Assembly (NCBI GenBank): GCA_024687305.1
Contig: JAILEQ010000180.1
Location: 1-47,446 of the forward strand
Length of the DNA: 47,446 bases
Direction: 5' to 3'
DNA from: Lachnospiraceae bacterium
Lineage (GTDB): Bacteria > Bacillota > Clostridia > Lachnospirales > Lachnospiraceae
Shown: positions 29,524-37,248 of the stretch, piece by piece
How positions within the stretch are numbered: position 1 is the first letter of the stretch
Layout: each line of letters begins with the position of its first letter
Program-made: the position numbers and the translations under genes
The notes under the pieces: generated by a model
Seen by the model: only the letters and a program-made list of their open reading frames with translations
Told to the model about the DNA's origin: nothing
Database searches by the model: none

Positions 29524-30831
29524 ATGTTTACATTGCTGCAGGCTTTCTGCGTAGCCACCTGCATTCTTACGGGTGCATATTATTTGATATTGTTTCGATT
29601 TTACAAGGGACTGCAACGTACGTTGTGGTTCCCTGTTCTTTGTTTTTGTCTTGCCTTCAGTGTTGAAGGCGGACTTTGTCATACGCCTATGGCGTATCTT
29701 AATGCGGATATTTTTCCGATCGGTTTTTACGACAATTCCCATTTGATCTTGTTAAATGCAAGTTCTCTTGTGATGAACCTTTATAACGGTTCGGCCATTT
29801 CCGATGAAAAGCCCCGTTTTTATCACGTTTACAATTATATGGCGGGTGTTTTCGCACTTATAAGCATCGTGGTTCCGCCGAAGCTTTCTCCCGCTGCATT
29901 CATTGCGTCCTCGATCATGTGCGTTATCGCATACATGTACGGGCTTTACGTATCTTACAAAATGTATGTGACCCAGTCCAAGACCTATATTTTTTCATTG
30001 GTCTCATACGTTCTTTTGCTGGTATCGTATATTCCCACATCGATATTCCTTATCCTAAAGCTGGATTATGTGAGCGTTCGTGCTCTTATGATACCCATAT
30101 ACGTTCTCATTCACATTTATATGCTCACTGTACGTTACAGAGAGTCTATTTACCGTACAAAGAAAATGGCAGACTCGCTTGCACAGACCATTGAGACGAT
30201 AGGACATTCCGACAATGCTCTTCAATGTACGCAGCTGAAATCGGACTTTCTTTACGATTCTTTGGATCTTATAAGCGAAAGATGCGATTCCGATCCGTTC
30301 ATAGCGGAGGAACTCACAATATCTCTTTCAAAGTTTTTAAGGCATACGCTCAATTTCCAGCAGTTAAAGGGTATCGTTCCGTTATCTAATGAGCTTGAGC
30401 TTACAAGAGCGTTTGTCTCGATCGAAAAAGAAAGGCATCCGAATCTTAATTTTGTATATAAGCTTCCGGACATACTTCCGGATGTTTCGGTCCCTCCGCT
30501 TTCCATTCAGCCGCTTGTAGAGAATGCGATAGAACACGGACTCGATCTTGATAAGAAGGAAGGAAAAGTCACTCTTACGATAATGCCTTTTAAAGATTAT
30601 TGTCAGATAGACGTATCGGACAATGGTGCGGGTATACCTCAGGAAACACTCGAAGGACTTCCCGATAACTTCCCGCAGACAACCAGAATAGGACTTTACA
30701 ACATAGAAAAAAGGCTTCGTGCACGCTTCGGAAAAGGACTTGTCATCCAGAGCGCGCAGGGAGTCGGAACGAGTGTATCTTTCGTGGTGCCTCCGAGTAC
30801 TTCCGAGTCGGAAAAGGAGGTGGAAGCATGA
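29524..30831 (+). CDS. LytS-like sensor kinase lacking the phospho-accepting histidine
   Basis: A 435-residue membrane protein. Six or seven transmembrane helices occupy residues 1-205. A kinase module of the His_kinase/HATPase type follows. In the family the phospho-acceptor lies in QMKPHFLYNTLN; here the aligned stretch is QLKSDFLYDSLD, so the His position is D241. The ATPase motifs look complete: SIQPLVENAIEHG, DNGAGIP and RIGLYNIEKRL. It therefore may bind ATP but cannot autophosphorylate in the usual way. It may work as a heterodimer with, or regulator of, the canonical kinase encoded just downstream (inference). AAGGAGAC precedes the start; the stop overlaps the next ATG. Confidence 0.87.
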   Translation: MFTLLQAFCVATCILTGAYYLILFRFYKGLQRTLWFPVLCFCLAFSVEGGLCHTPMAYLNADIFPIGFYDNSHLILLNASSLVMNLYNGSAISDEKPRFYHVYNYMAGVFALISIVVPPKLSPAAFIASSIMCVIAYMYGLYVSYKMYVTQSKTYIFSLVSYVLLLVSYIPTSIFLILKLDYVSVRALMIPIYVLIHIYMLTVRYRESIYRTKKMADSLAQTIETIGHSDNALQCTQLKSDFLYDSLDLISERCDSDPFIAEELTISLSKFLRHTLNFQQLKGIVPLSNELELTRAFVSIEKERHPNLNFVYKLPDILPDVSVPPLSIQPLVENAIEHGLDLDKKEGKVTLTIMPFKDYCQIDVSDNGAGIPQETLEGLPDNFPQTTRIGLYNIEKRLRARFGKGLVIQSAQGVGTSVSFVVPPSTSESEKEVEA

Positions 30832-32699
30832 AAAAGTCTGCATTTACAAAGGTTTCAAAGGCGTTTTTCTTTTTCCTGATGGTGGGCCTTATCTATCTTT
30901 TGTTTTATGTTGTTACCATATTTGTGCAGCCGTCAAAGTTTTCGCTTGGTACGTTTAACAATATTCCTACCGAAGCATACATTGAGCCCGATAAGCCGTA
31001 CTACCTTTCGGGAGAGATAGAGTGTTACCCCAGAGTCATCATTTCTCCCAATAATTTTGCACATTATGCGGTGACCGAAAGACGCGTAAAGTCACTCGGA
31101 GAAGTAAGAAGAGAAGCGTGCAGAGTCGATGACAACTACATCGCGACTATACGTTTTTACATCGATGCACCCGCTAAGCTTGATTATTCGCTCCTCTTCC
31201 CGGGGCAGTTCTGCGAATATATCCTTTTTGCAAACCGCGTACCCGTTGCATTTACAAAGACTTTCAGATCGGACAATCCGGTATTTCCTTCGCCGCGTGT
31301 GATCAATCTTCCGCATGCCGACGACGGAAAATATGAGATAGTCCTTTATATAATAACACCCGTTACATCTATGAGTTCGACTCTTGACACCATAGTGTTC
31401 GGCACGACAGAAACCATAGACAGGGTCGAAAATTTTGGCATAGTGACGTCGATCATAAACGTTACGATAATCCTGGTTACGATACTTTTCTGTACCATAC
31501 AGCTTATAGCCATGCGCCGTGACAAGATCGTACTCTCGTACGTTCTTCTTGCGATCGCGACGCTTGTCAGATGCATGATGATCGACGACGTCATAATGAT
31601 GCAGATATTCCCGTCGCTGCCGTACCAGGCCGGAATAGTCATAAAGAGTGCATCACTCCCGCTTACGATATTGGCTCTTATCTACCACGAATACTGTATG
31701 TATCCTTCTTTGTTCAAGAAGGTACCGATGTATATTTCGTGCGCGATACTTGTGTTCCCGTTTGTGAATTCGCTTACGCTTCGAACAATCCCCGTGCTTG
31801 AAGCACTTATGTATATCTCATGCTTTATCGCTTATCTGTTCATAGTGATAGTGGTCATAAAGGCGCACATAAACAACTATCCGTACAGCGTATTGTTCTC
31901 GACGGCCGTTGCTGTCGTGATAGCCGCCGGATTCATCGATCTCTCGACGCGTACGCTTCCGGTGAGCGGTCGATACGTAAACGGCTTCCCGATACTTGTT
32001 TTCACTCTTATCGAGATGCTCATGCTGGCAAAAAGATATTCTTCACAGTACGAGATCGAGCAGTTCTATACAGAGGAACTTAACCGTACTCTCGAGGCAA
32101 TGCAGGATTCCGAGAATGCATTTCTCAACGCGCAGATGAAACCGCATTTCCTTTACAACACTCTCAACACGATCGCCGATCTTTGTGTGACGGACTCTGA
32201 AAAAGCAAAGAGCCTGATAGCTTCGCTCAAAGATTATTGTTACATGATATTGAGTATAGATAATGTTGACAAGACGGTGCCTCTCTCACGCGAGATGGAA
32301 CTTGTTACCGCTTATACAAGCATAGAGAAAGAACGCTTTCCGTCGATCAATTTCTATACAGACTTCCCTATACGTATGCCGAAGATAGAAATGCCGCCCC
32401 TTACCCTTCAACCGCTTATCGAGAATGCGATAAAGCATGGTGTAAGAAAGTCGGAAAGACCCGGTGTTATCACGTTAAGGATACGTGAGTCGTTTGACGC
32501 GGTTACGTTCTATGTAAGCGATAACGGTGTGGGAATGAGCAAGGAAGCGATAGAAAAACTCTTTGAGGAGCCCAAAGAGAACAAGAGTATCGGTGTTTAC
32601 AACATCGATAAACGTCTTAAAAATCTATATCATACGGGATTGTACGTTGAATCAACGATCGATCTGGGCACGTGTGTAAGCTTCTCCGTGCCCAAGTGA
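30828..32699 (+). CDS. LytS-like sensor histidine kinase with 7TMR-DISM-like input
   Basis: A 623-residue kinase. One helix near 12-33 is followed by an extracytoplasmic beta-rich domain (about 40-200). Seven helices follow (about 205-410), the layout of 7TMR-DISM receptors that sense soluble ligands or sugars. Then come a short coiled coil and the kinase core, with His440 in QMKPHFLYNTLN, LQPLIENAIKHG, DNGVGM and SIGVYNIDKRL. It overlaps the preceding kinase gene by ATGA and has AAGGAGG upstream. The cognate regulator should be the SARP protein at the head of the operon. The stop directly abuts the convergent DUF1294 gene. Confidence 0.92.
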   Translation: MKKSAFTKVSKAFFFFLMVGLIYLLFYVVTIFVQPSKFSLGTFNNIPTEAYIEPDKPYYLSGEIECYPRVIISPNNFAHYAVTERRVKSLGEVRREACRVDDNYIATIRFYIDAPAKLDYSLLFPGQFCEYILFANRVPVAFTKTFRSDNPVFPSPRVINLPHADDGKYEIVLYIITPVTSMSSTLDTIVFGTTETIDRVENFGIVTSIINVTIILVTILFCTIQLIAMRRDKIVLSYVLLAIATLVRCMMIDDVIMMQIFPSLPYQAGIVIKSASLPLTILALIYHEYCMYPSLFKKVPMYISCAILVFPFVNSLTLRTIPVLEALMYISCFIAYLFIVIVVIKAHINNYPYSVLFSTAVAVVIAAGFIDLSTRTLPVSGRYVNGFPILVFTLIEMLMLAKRYSSQYEIEQFYTEELNRTLEAMQDSENAFLNAQMKPHFLYNTLNTIADLCVTDSEKAKSLIASLKDYCYMILSIDNVDKTVPLSREMELVTAYTSIEKERFPSINFYTDFPIRMPKIEMPPLTLQPLIENAIKHGVRKSERPGVITLRIRESFDAVTFYVSDNGVGMSKEAIEKLFEEPKENKSIGVYNIDKRLKNLYHTGLYVESTIDLGTCVSFSVPK

Positions 32700-32996
32700 T
32701 CACATGACTGAGATATTGAAATTGGGATTGTACAGCAAAAAGAGGATGAGCGCGATCTGAAGAAGGAGTATCGCGGGCATTCCCCATGTGAAATATTTGT
32801 GTCTGGTTTTGTGCCTGAACGTATACATTCCAATGATGCTTCCGATGCTTCCTCCGATAATGGCAATGAAGAAAAGAGTAAACTCGGAAATGCGCCACGA
32901 GTGCTTTTTGGCACGTGCTTTGTCGATCCCCATGATGATGAACCCCAAGAGGTTAACTGCCACCACAAACGATCCTATCCATAAAATCGTATCCAT
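32700..32996 (-). CDS. DUF1294 small membrane protein
   Basis: A 98-residue protein recognised as DUF1294. It has three hydrophobic segments (about 4-22, 40-57, 72-92), with GFIIMGIDKARAKKHSWRI between the first two and GSIGSIIGMYTFRHKTRHKYF in the second half. The frame extends to 33101, but CGGAG 5 bases before the ATG at 32996, and family length, fix the start. Its last base neighbours the last base of the convergent kinase gene, with no terminator between. Function is unknown. Confidence 0.88.
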   Translation of the reverse strand: MDTILWIGSFVVAVNLLGFIIMGIDKARAKKHSWRISEFTLFFIAIIGGSIGSIIGMYTFRHKTRHKYFTWGMPAILLLQIALILFLLYNPNFNISVM

Positions 32997-33030
32997 CTTT
33001 ACTCCGAATAAGACAGTCGTAAATGTTTCA

Positions 33031-33066
33031 AAACCCCGTGAACGGTCGTAAAACCCCGCGAACGGT
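33031..33066. repeat. Tandem 20-base repeat
   Basis: The unit AAACCCCGTGAACGGTCGTA at 33031-33050 is followed by a second, 16-base copy at 33051-33066 with one mismatch. It lies upstream of the DUF1294 gene, between it and the argG terminator. Each unit holds CCCCG(T/C)GAACGG. Confidence 0.85.
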
Positions 33067-33086
33067 ATTGACAGAATAAAATATTT

Positions 33087-33127
33087 AAGCTCCGGTGTCA
33101 ATGTTTAGCCACCGGAGCTTTTTCTTT
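33087..33127. terminator. Terminator hairpin between argG and DUF1294
   Basis: A perfect 11-base-pair stem, AAGCTCCGGTG 33087-33097 with CACCGGAGCTT 33110-33120, has a 12-base loop. The plus-strand side is followed by TTTCTTTG, so it terminates best for transcripts coming from the kinase operon. For argG on the minus strand the tail is the weaker AAATATTTTATT. Confidence 0.85.
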
Positions 33128-33140
33128 GTGCATTAATATA

Positions 33141-34352
33141 TTATTTAAGGCTGTTAAGTTTCATAGCACGAACCTTTGTTGAAAGTCCGAAGAGGTTGAT
33201 GAAACCTTCTGCATCGTGGTGATCGTAAAGGTCGCCGGTGGTGAACGATGCTATGCTCTCGTTGTAGAGAGAGTAAGGTGAAGTGGTACCTGCTTTGATG
33301 ATGTTGCCTTTGTAAAGCTTGAACTTAGCTTCGCCGGTCACATACTGCTGAGTGCTCTCGATGAATGCCTGAGCTGCCTCACGAAGAGGTGAGAACCATT
33401 TTCCTTCGTATACGATCTGAGCGAATTTGTTACCCATTTCTTCTTTTTCACGAAGTGTCTCACGGTCCAAAATGAGCTCTTCAAGCTGCTGATGTGCTTC
33501 GTAAAGAATGGTTCCGCCGGGTGTCTCGTAAACGCCGCGGGACTTCATGCCAACAACACGGTTTTCAACGATATCAACGATTCCGATGCCGTGCTTTCCG
33601 CCGAGTGCGTTGAGGTCGGTGATGATCTCGGAAACTTTCTTCTTAACGCCGTTGATGGCTGTGGGAACACCCTTTTCGAATGAGAGCGATACATACTCGC
33701 CTTCATCGGGAGCCTTTTCGGGAGAAACGCCAAGAACAAGAAGGTGATCGTAGTTGGGCTCGTTTGCGGGATCTTCAAGCTCAAGACCTTCGTGGCTTAT
33801 GTGCCATAAGTTACGGTCGCGGCTGTATGAATTGTCTGCCGAGAAAGGAAGCTCGATGCCGTGAGCCTTGCAGTATTCGATCTCGGATTCACGGGAGTCC
33901 ATTGTCCACTTATCGTTACGCCATGCAGCGATGATCTTAAGATCGGGTGCAAGTGCCTTGATACCGAGTTCGAAACGGATCTGGTCGTTTCCTTTACCGG
34001 TAGCACCGTGGCAGATAGCGGAAGCACCTTCCTTACGTGCTATCTCAACAAGCTTCTTTGCGATAACGGGACGTGCCATTGATGTACCGAGAAGGTATTT
34101 GTTTTCGTAAACGGCGTGTGCCTGTACGCAGGGTACTATGAAATCATCGCAGAACTCGTCAACGACGTTCTCAATATAAAGTTTTTCGGCACCGCAGTAC
34201 TTTGCTCTTTCTTCAAGTCCGTCAAGCTCGTTGCCCTGACCGCAGTCAACGCAGACGCAGATTACTTCGTAATCAAAATTTTCCTTAAGCCAGGGGATGA
34301 TCGCTGTCGTATCAAGTCCGCCTGAATAAGCAAGAATAACTTTTTCTTTCAT
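33141..34352 (-). CDS. argG: Argininosuccinate synthase
   Basis: Joins citrulline and aspartate at the expense of ATP, the penultimate step of arginine synthesis. The 403 residues begin with the PP-loop AYSGGLDTTAIIPWL (ATP pyrophosphatase motif) and CVDCGQGNE. They continue with the citrulline/aspartate-binding HGATGKGNDQIRFELG segment. Length is normal. The ATG at 34350-34352 is preceded by AAGGAG. It is divergent from the GNAT-argJBD operon. No argH is seen in the window. Confidence 0.97.
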   Translation of the reverse strand: MKEKVILAYSGGLDTTAIIPWLKENFDYEVICVCVDCGQGNELDGLEERAKYCGAEKLYIENVVDEFCDDFIVPCVQAHAVYENKYLLGTSMARPVIAKKLVEIARKEGASAICHGATGKGNDQIRFELGIKALAPDLKIIAAWRNDKWTMDSRESEIEYCKAHGIELPFSADNSYSRDRNLWHISHEGLELEDPANEPNYDHLLVLGVSPEKAPDEGEYVSLSFEKGVPTAINGVKKKVSEIITDLNALGGKHGIGIVDIVENRVVGMKSRGVYETPGGTILYEAHQQLEELILDRETLREKEEMGNKFAQIVYEGKWFSPLREAAQAFIESTQQYVTGEAKFKLYKGNIIKAGTTSPYSLYNESIASFTTGDLYDHHDAEGFINLFGLSTKVRAMKLNSLK

Positions 34353-34398
34353 TTCTTTATGCTCCTTCTATATAAAAGTGTTTTCGATTTCTTATGTC

Positions 34399-34427
34399 AT
34401 CATAAAACGGTTATTTGTGAATTGCAA
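34399..34427 (-). promoter_or_regulatory. argG promoter
   Basis: On the minus strand TTGCAA (34422-34427) and TATGAT (34399-34404) have a 17-base spacer. The predicted leader is about 40 bases. One TTATGCATAA palindrome lies just upstream of its -35. Confidence 0.75.
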
Positions 34428-34435
34428 GTAAAAAT

Positions 34436-34528
34436 TTATGCATAAATATTGAAATCCATTGGCACAAATTAACAAAATATGCATTTATGCTTGCATATTA
34501 TGCATAAAGTGTTGTATAGTTATGCAAA
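34436..34528. promoter_or_regulatory. Candidate ArgR operator cluster in the divergent arg region
   Basis: TTATGCATAA, a perfect palindrome, occurs at 34436-34445 and 34498-34507 (62 bases apart, about six helical turns). A third ATGCAT is at 34479-34484 and a half-site TTATGCAAA at 34520-34528. The first palindrome continues into TGCAT-AAAT-ATTGA, close to the ARG box TGAAT-N4-ATTCA. ArgR binding is inferred from the flanking arg genes; argR itself is not in the window. Confidence 0.6.
34492..34520 (+). promoter_or_regulatory. Promoter of the GNAT-argJBD operon
   Basis: TTGCAT at 34492-34497 and TATAGT at 34515-34520 with a 17-base spacer. The palindrome TTATGCATAA fills the spacer (34498-34507), so a bound repressor would exclude RNA polymerase. 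Confidence 0.8.
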
Positions 34529-34612
34529 CGTTACGATGGGAGAACATCCTATGTAAAAAGAAAACGTTTTGTTGTATACTTTGATAAGTGTGTGATCAGG
34601 AAGGAAATATAC

Positions 34613-35080
34613 ATGTTTGATTTTAATGTTCGCGCCATGACGATCGATGATTATGATAACGTTTATGCATTGTGGAGTTCCATTAGCGGCTTCGCTATAA
34701 GATCGATCGACGATTCTAGAGAGGGCGTAGACATATTTTTAAAAAGAAACCCCTTAACCAGCTGTGTGGCGATCGCGGACGGAAAGATAGTGGGAGCCAT
34801 ACTTTGCGGACACGACGGAAGACGCGGATGCTTTTATCACGTCTGCGTTCACAAAGCATACAGACGAAGAAACATCGGAAGAACGATGGTTGCGTTTTGC
34901 ATGGAGGCACTCAGAAAAGAACATATAAATAAGGTATCGCTCATAGCTTTTACCAAAAACGATGTCGGGAACGCATTCTGGAACAGCATCGGATGGACTA
35001 AGCGTGAAGACCTTAACTATTATGACTTTACTTTGAACAAAGAAAATATTATCGCATTTATAGAGGAAGGAACCACATGA
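34613..35080 (+). CDS. GNAT-family N-acetyltransferase at the head of the arg operon
   Basis: A 155-residue acetyltransferase. It has the GNAT core: CFYHVCVHKAYRRRNIGRTMV (near 75-95) with the acetyl-CoA loop R-R-R-N-I-G-R, and NAFWNSIGWTKRED near the C-terminus. The frame extends to 34592, but GGAAGG 8 bases before the ATG at 34613 marks the start. Its stop overlaps the argJ start. First position in an arginine operon suggests an N-acetylglutamate synthase-like role, supplementing ArgJ (inference). An unrelated acetyltransferase caught in the operon is the alternative. Confidence 0.85.
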   Translation: MFDFNVRAMTIDDYDNVYALWSSISGFAIRSIDDSREGVDIFLKRNPLTSCVAIADGKIVGAILCGHDGRRGCFYHVCVHKAYRRRNIGRTMVAFCMEALRKEHINKVSLIAFTKNDVGNAFWNSIGWTKREDLNYYDFTLNKENIIAFIEEGTT

Positions 35081-36303
35081 TGGAGATTATCAAAGGCGGC
35101 GTAACGAGCGCCAAAGGTTTTAAGGCAGCCTGCACTGCGGCAGGCATAAAATATAAGGGACGTACCGATATGGCAATGGTAGTGAGCGAGATTCCCGCAG
35201 TATGTGCCGGAACCTTCACTTCAAACGTTGTTAAGGCAGCGTGTGTTAAGTGGGATATGGATATAGTAAAAAGCGATCGTAAGATGAGTGCGGTTGTCGT
35301 AAACTCAGGTATCGCAAACGCCTGTACCGGCGAAGAAGGATATAACGCCTGCAGGGAGACGGCAAAAGCCGTAAAGGAAGCACTCGGTATAGACGAGAAT
35401 ACCGTAGCTGTTGCATCGACCGGTGTCATCGGCATGCAGCTTCCCGTGGACAAGCTTGTAAACGGTGTAAAAGACATGGCAACGAAGCTTTCGGACAGCG
35501 AAGAAGCCGGCACCGACGCTTCGAAAGCGATCATGACGACCGACACGGTCAATAAGGAGAGAGCGGTTTCTTTTTCCCTTAACGGCAAAGTTGTGACGCT
35601 TGGCGGAATGAGCAAAGGCTCGGGTATGATCCATCCCAATATGTGCACGATGCTCGGATTTTTATGCACCGATGCAAATGTTACAAAAGAAGTTCTTCAA
35701 AAGATATTAAGCGATGTCGTTAAGGATACCTTCAACATGATCACGGTTGACGGAGACACATCGACAAACGATACGCTTCTTATAATGGCCAACGGACTTG
35801 CGGGAAACGATCTTATCGCAGGCCCCGGCGAAGGTTATGATAAACTTTACGAGGCTGTTTACACCGTATGCGAAAGTCTCGCAAAAACGATGGCGAGCGA
35901 CGGTGAAGGAGCCACGAAGCTTTTTGAAGCACAGGTCGTAAACGCAAAGTCAAAAGAAGATGCAAAGACAATGGCACGTGCCGTTGTGGGTTCAAATCTT
36001 TCGAAGGCCGCTATTTACGGATGCGATGCAAACTTCGGACGTTTTCTTTGTGCAATGGGTTATTCGGGTGCACAGTTTAACGAAGAAGACGTCGAACTGT
36101 ATTTCAAGAGCGCAAACGGCGAACTTAAGGTGTTCGATCACGGCGTTCCGCTGGCTTTCGACGAAGAAAAAGCCACAGATATCATGAAAGCGGACACCGT
36201 TACGGTATTTATAAACATGAATGAAGGCGACGCATCTGCTACCGCATGGGGATGCGACCTTACATACGATTACGTTAAGATAAACGCGGATTACAGGAGT
36301 TAA
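35077..36303 (+). CDS. argJ: Bifunctional ornithine acetyltransferase / N-acetylglutamate synthase
   Basis: Recycles acetyl groups from N-acetylornithine to glutamate. The 408-residue precursor is autocleaved before the catalytic Thr, here T191 in KGSGMIHPNMCTMLGFL; the residue before it is Cys190, where Ala is usual. The alpha-subunit part (1-190) and beta-subunit part (191-408, with VDGDTSTNDT) are both intact. It overlaps the GNAT gene by ATGA, and argB follows 3 bases after the stop. No argC is present in this cluster. Confidence 0.96.
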   Translation: MMEIIKGGVTSAKGFKAACTAAGIKYKGRTDMAMVVSEIPAVCAGTFTSNVVKAACVKWDMDIVKSDRKMSAVVVNSGIANACTGEEGYNACRETAKAVKEALGIDENTVAVASTGVIGMQLPVDKLVNGVKDMATKLSDSEEAGTDASKAIMTTDTVNKERAVSFSLNGKVVTLGGMSKGSGMIHPNMCTMLGFLCTDANVTKEVLQKILSDVVKDTFNMITVDGDTSTNDTLLIMANGLAGNDLIAGPGEGYDKLYEAVYTVCESLAKTMASDGEGATKLFEAQVVNAKSKEDAKTMARAVVGSNLSKAAIYGCDANFGRFLCAMGYSGAQFNEEDVELYFKSANGELKVFDHGVPLAFDEEKATDIMKADTVTVFINMNEGDASATAWGCDLTYDYVKINADYRS

Positions 36304-36306
36304 GAC

Positions 36307-37182
36307 ATGGAAAAACAGGAAATGGACGAACTATTAAAGAAAGCTGAGGTGCTCATAGAGGCACTTCCCTACATTCAGCAGTTCAACAGAAAGATAATAG
36401 TTGTAAAATACGGCGGTTCCGCAATGAGCAACCCCGAACTTCAAAAGAACGTTATTAAGGACGTAACGCTTTTAAAACTTGTCGGGTTCAAGCCCATCAT
36501 CGTTCACGGCGGCGGCAAGGAGATAAGCAAATGGCTTGAAAAAGTCGGCAAAAAGTCCGAGTTTGTAAACGGTTTAAGAGTTACCGACGAGGAGACGATG
36601 GAGATTGCCGAGATGGTGCTCGGAAAAGTCAACAAATCTCTTGTAACGATGGTTGAAGAGCTTGGCGTAAGAGCCATCGGTATAAGCGGAAAGGACGGCG
36701 GACTCTTAAAGTGCGAGAAGAAGTATTCTGACGGAAAAGACATCGGTCTGGTGGGAAATGTCACCGAAGTTAACGAGCAGATATTGCTCGATCTTCTTGA
36801 GAAGGATTTCCTTCCGATCGTTTCTCCCATCGGGTTCGATGATTCGTTTATTTCGTACAACATTAATGCAGACGATGCCGCATGCGCTGTAGCAAAGGCC
36901 GTAAAAGCCGAGAAACTTGCATTTCTTACGGATGTTGAAGGCGTTTACAGAGACTTTAACGACAAATCGTCGTTCATCTCAAGACTTAACCCAGATGAAG
37001 CGGACGAACTCATGAACAGCGGTGTTATCGGAGGCGGAATGCTTCCAAAGCTTAACAACTGCACTTCCGCGATAAGAGAAGGCGTGAGCAGAGTCCATAT
37101 CCTTGACGGACGTATTCCGCACTGTCTGCTTCTTGAGATCTTTACAAATCAGGGGATCGGTACCTGCTTTTACGACGCTTAG
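36307..37182 (+). CDS. argB: Acetylglutamate kinase
   Basis: Phosphorylates N-acetylglutamate. A 291-residue amino-acid-kinase-fold protein with VVKYGGSAM near 31-39, [12 protein letters not shown] near 62-73, and the C-terminal GGGMLPKLN substrate loop. The N-terminal helix [21 protein letters not shown] is the extension found in arginine-sensitive hexameric enzymes, so feedback inhibition by arginine is likely (inference). AGGAG lies at the end of argJ. Confidence 0.96.
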   Translation: MEKQEMDELLKKAEVLIEALPYIQQFNRKIIVVKYGGSAMSNPELQKNVIKDVTLLKLVGFKPIIVHGGGKEISKWLEKVGKKSEFVNGLRVTDEETMEIAEMVLGKVNKSLVTMVEELGVRAIGISGKDGGLLKCEKKYSDGKDIGLVGNVTEVNEQILLDLLEKDFLPIVSPIGFDDSFISYNINADDAACAVAKAVKAEKLAFLTDVEGVYRDFNDKSSFISRLNPDEADELMNSGVIGGGMLPKLNNCTSAIREGVSRVHILDGRIPHCLLLEIFTNQGIGTCFYDA

Positions 37183-37248
37183 GTTTCTTGGTGCATCGAA
37201 TGCGATGCGGGCGCAAAACACCGATCGATATAACGGGAGGAAGAAAAA

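Noticed and set aside
34536-34556. Six-codon leader peptide (MGEHPM) in the arg operon leader
   Set aside because: No ribosome binding site and no arginine codons, so an attenuation peptide is not supported.
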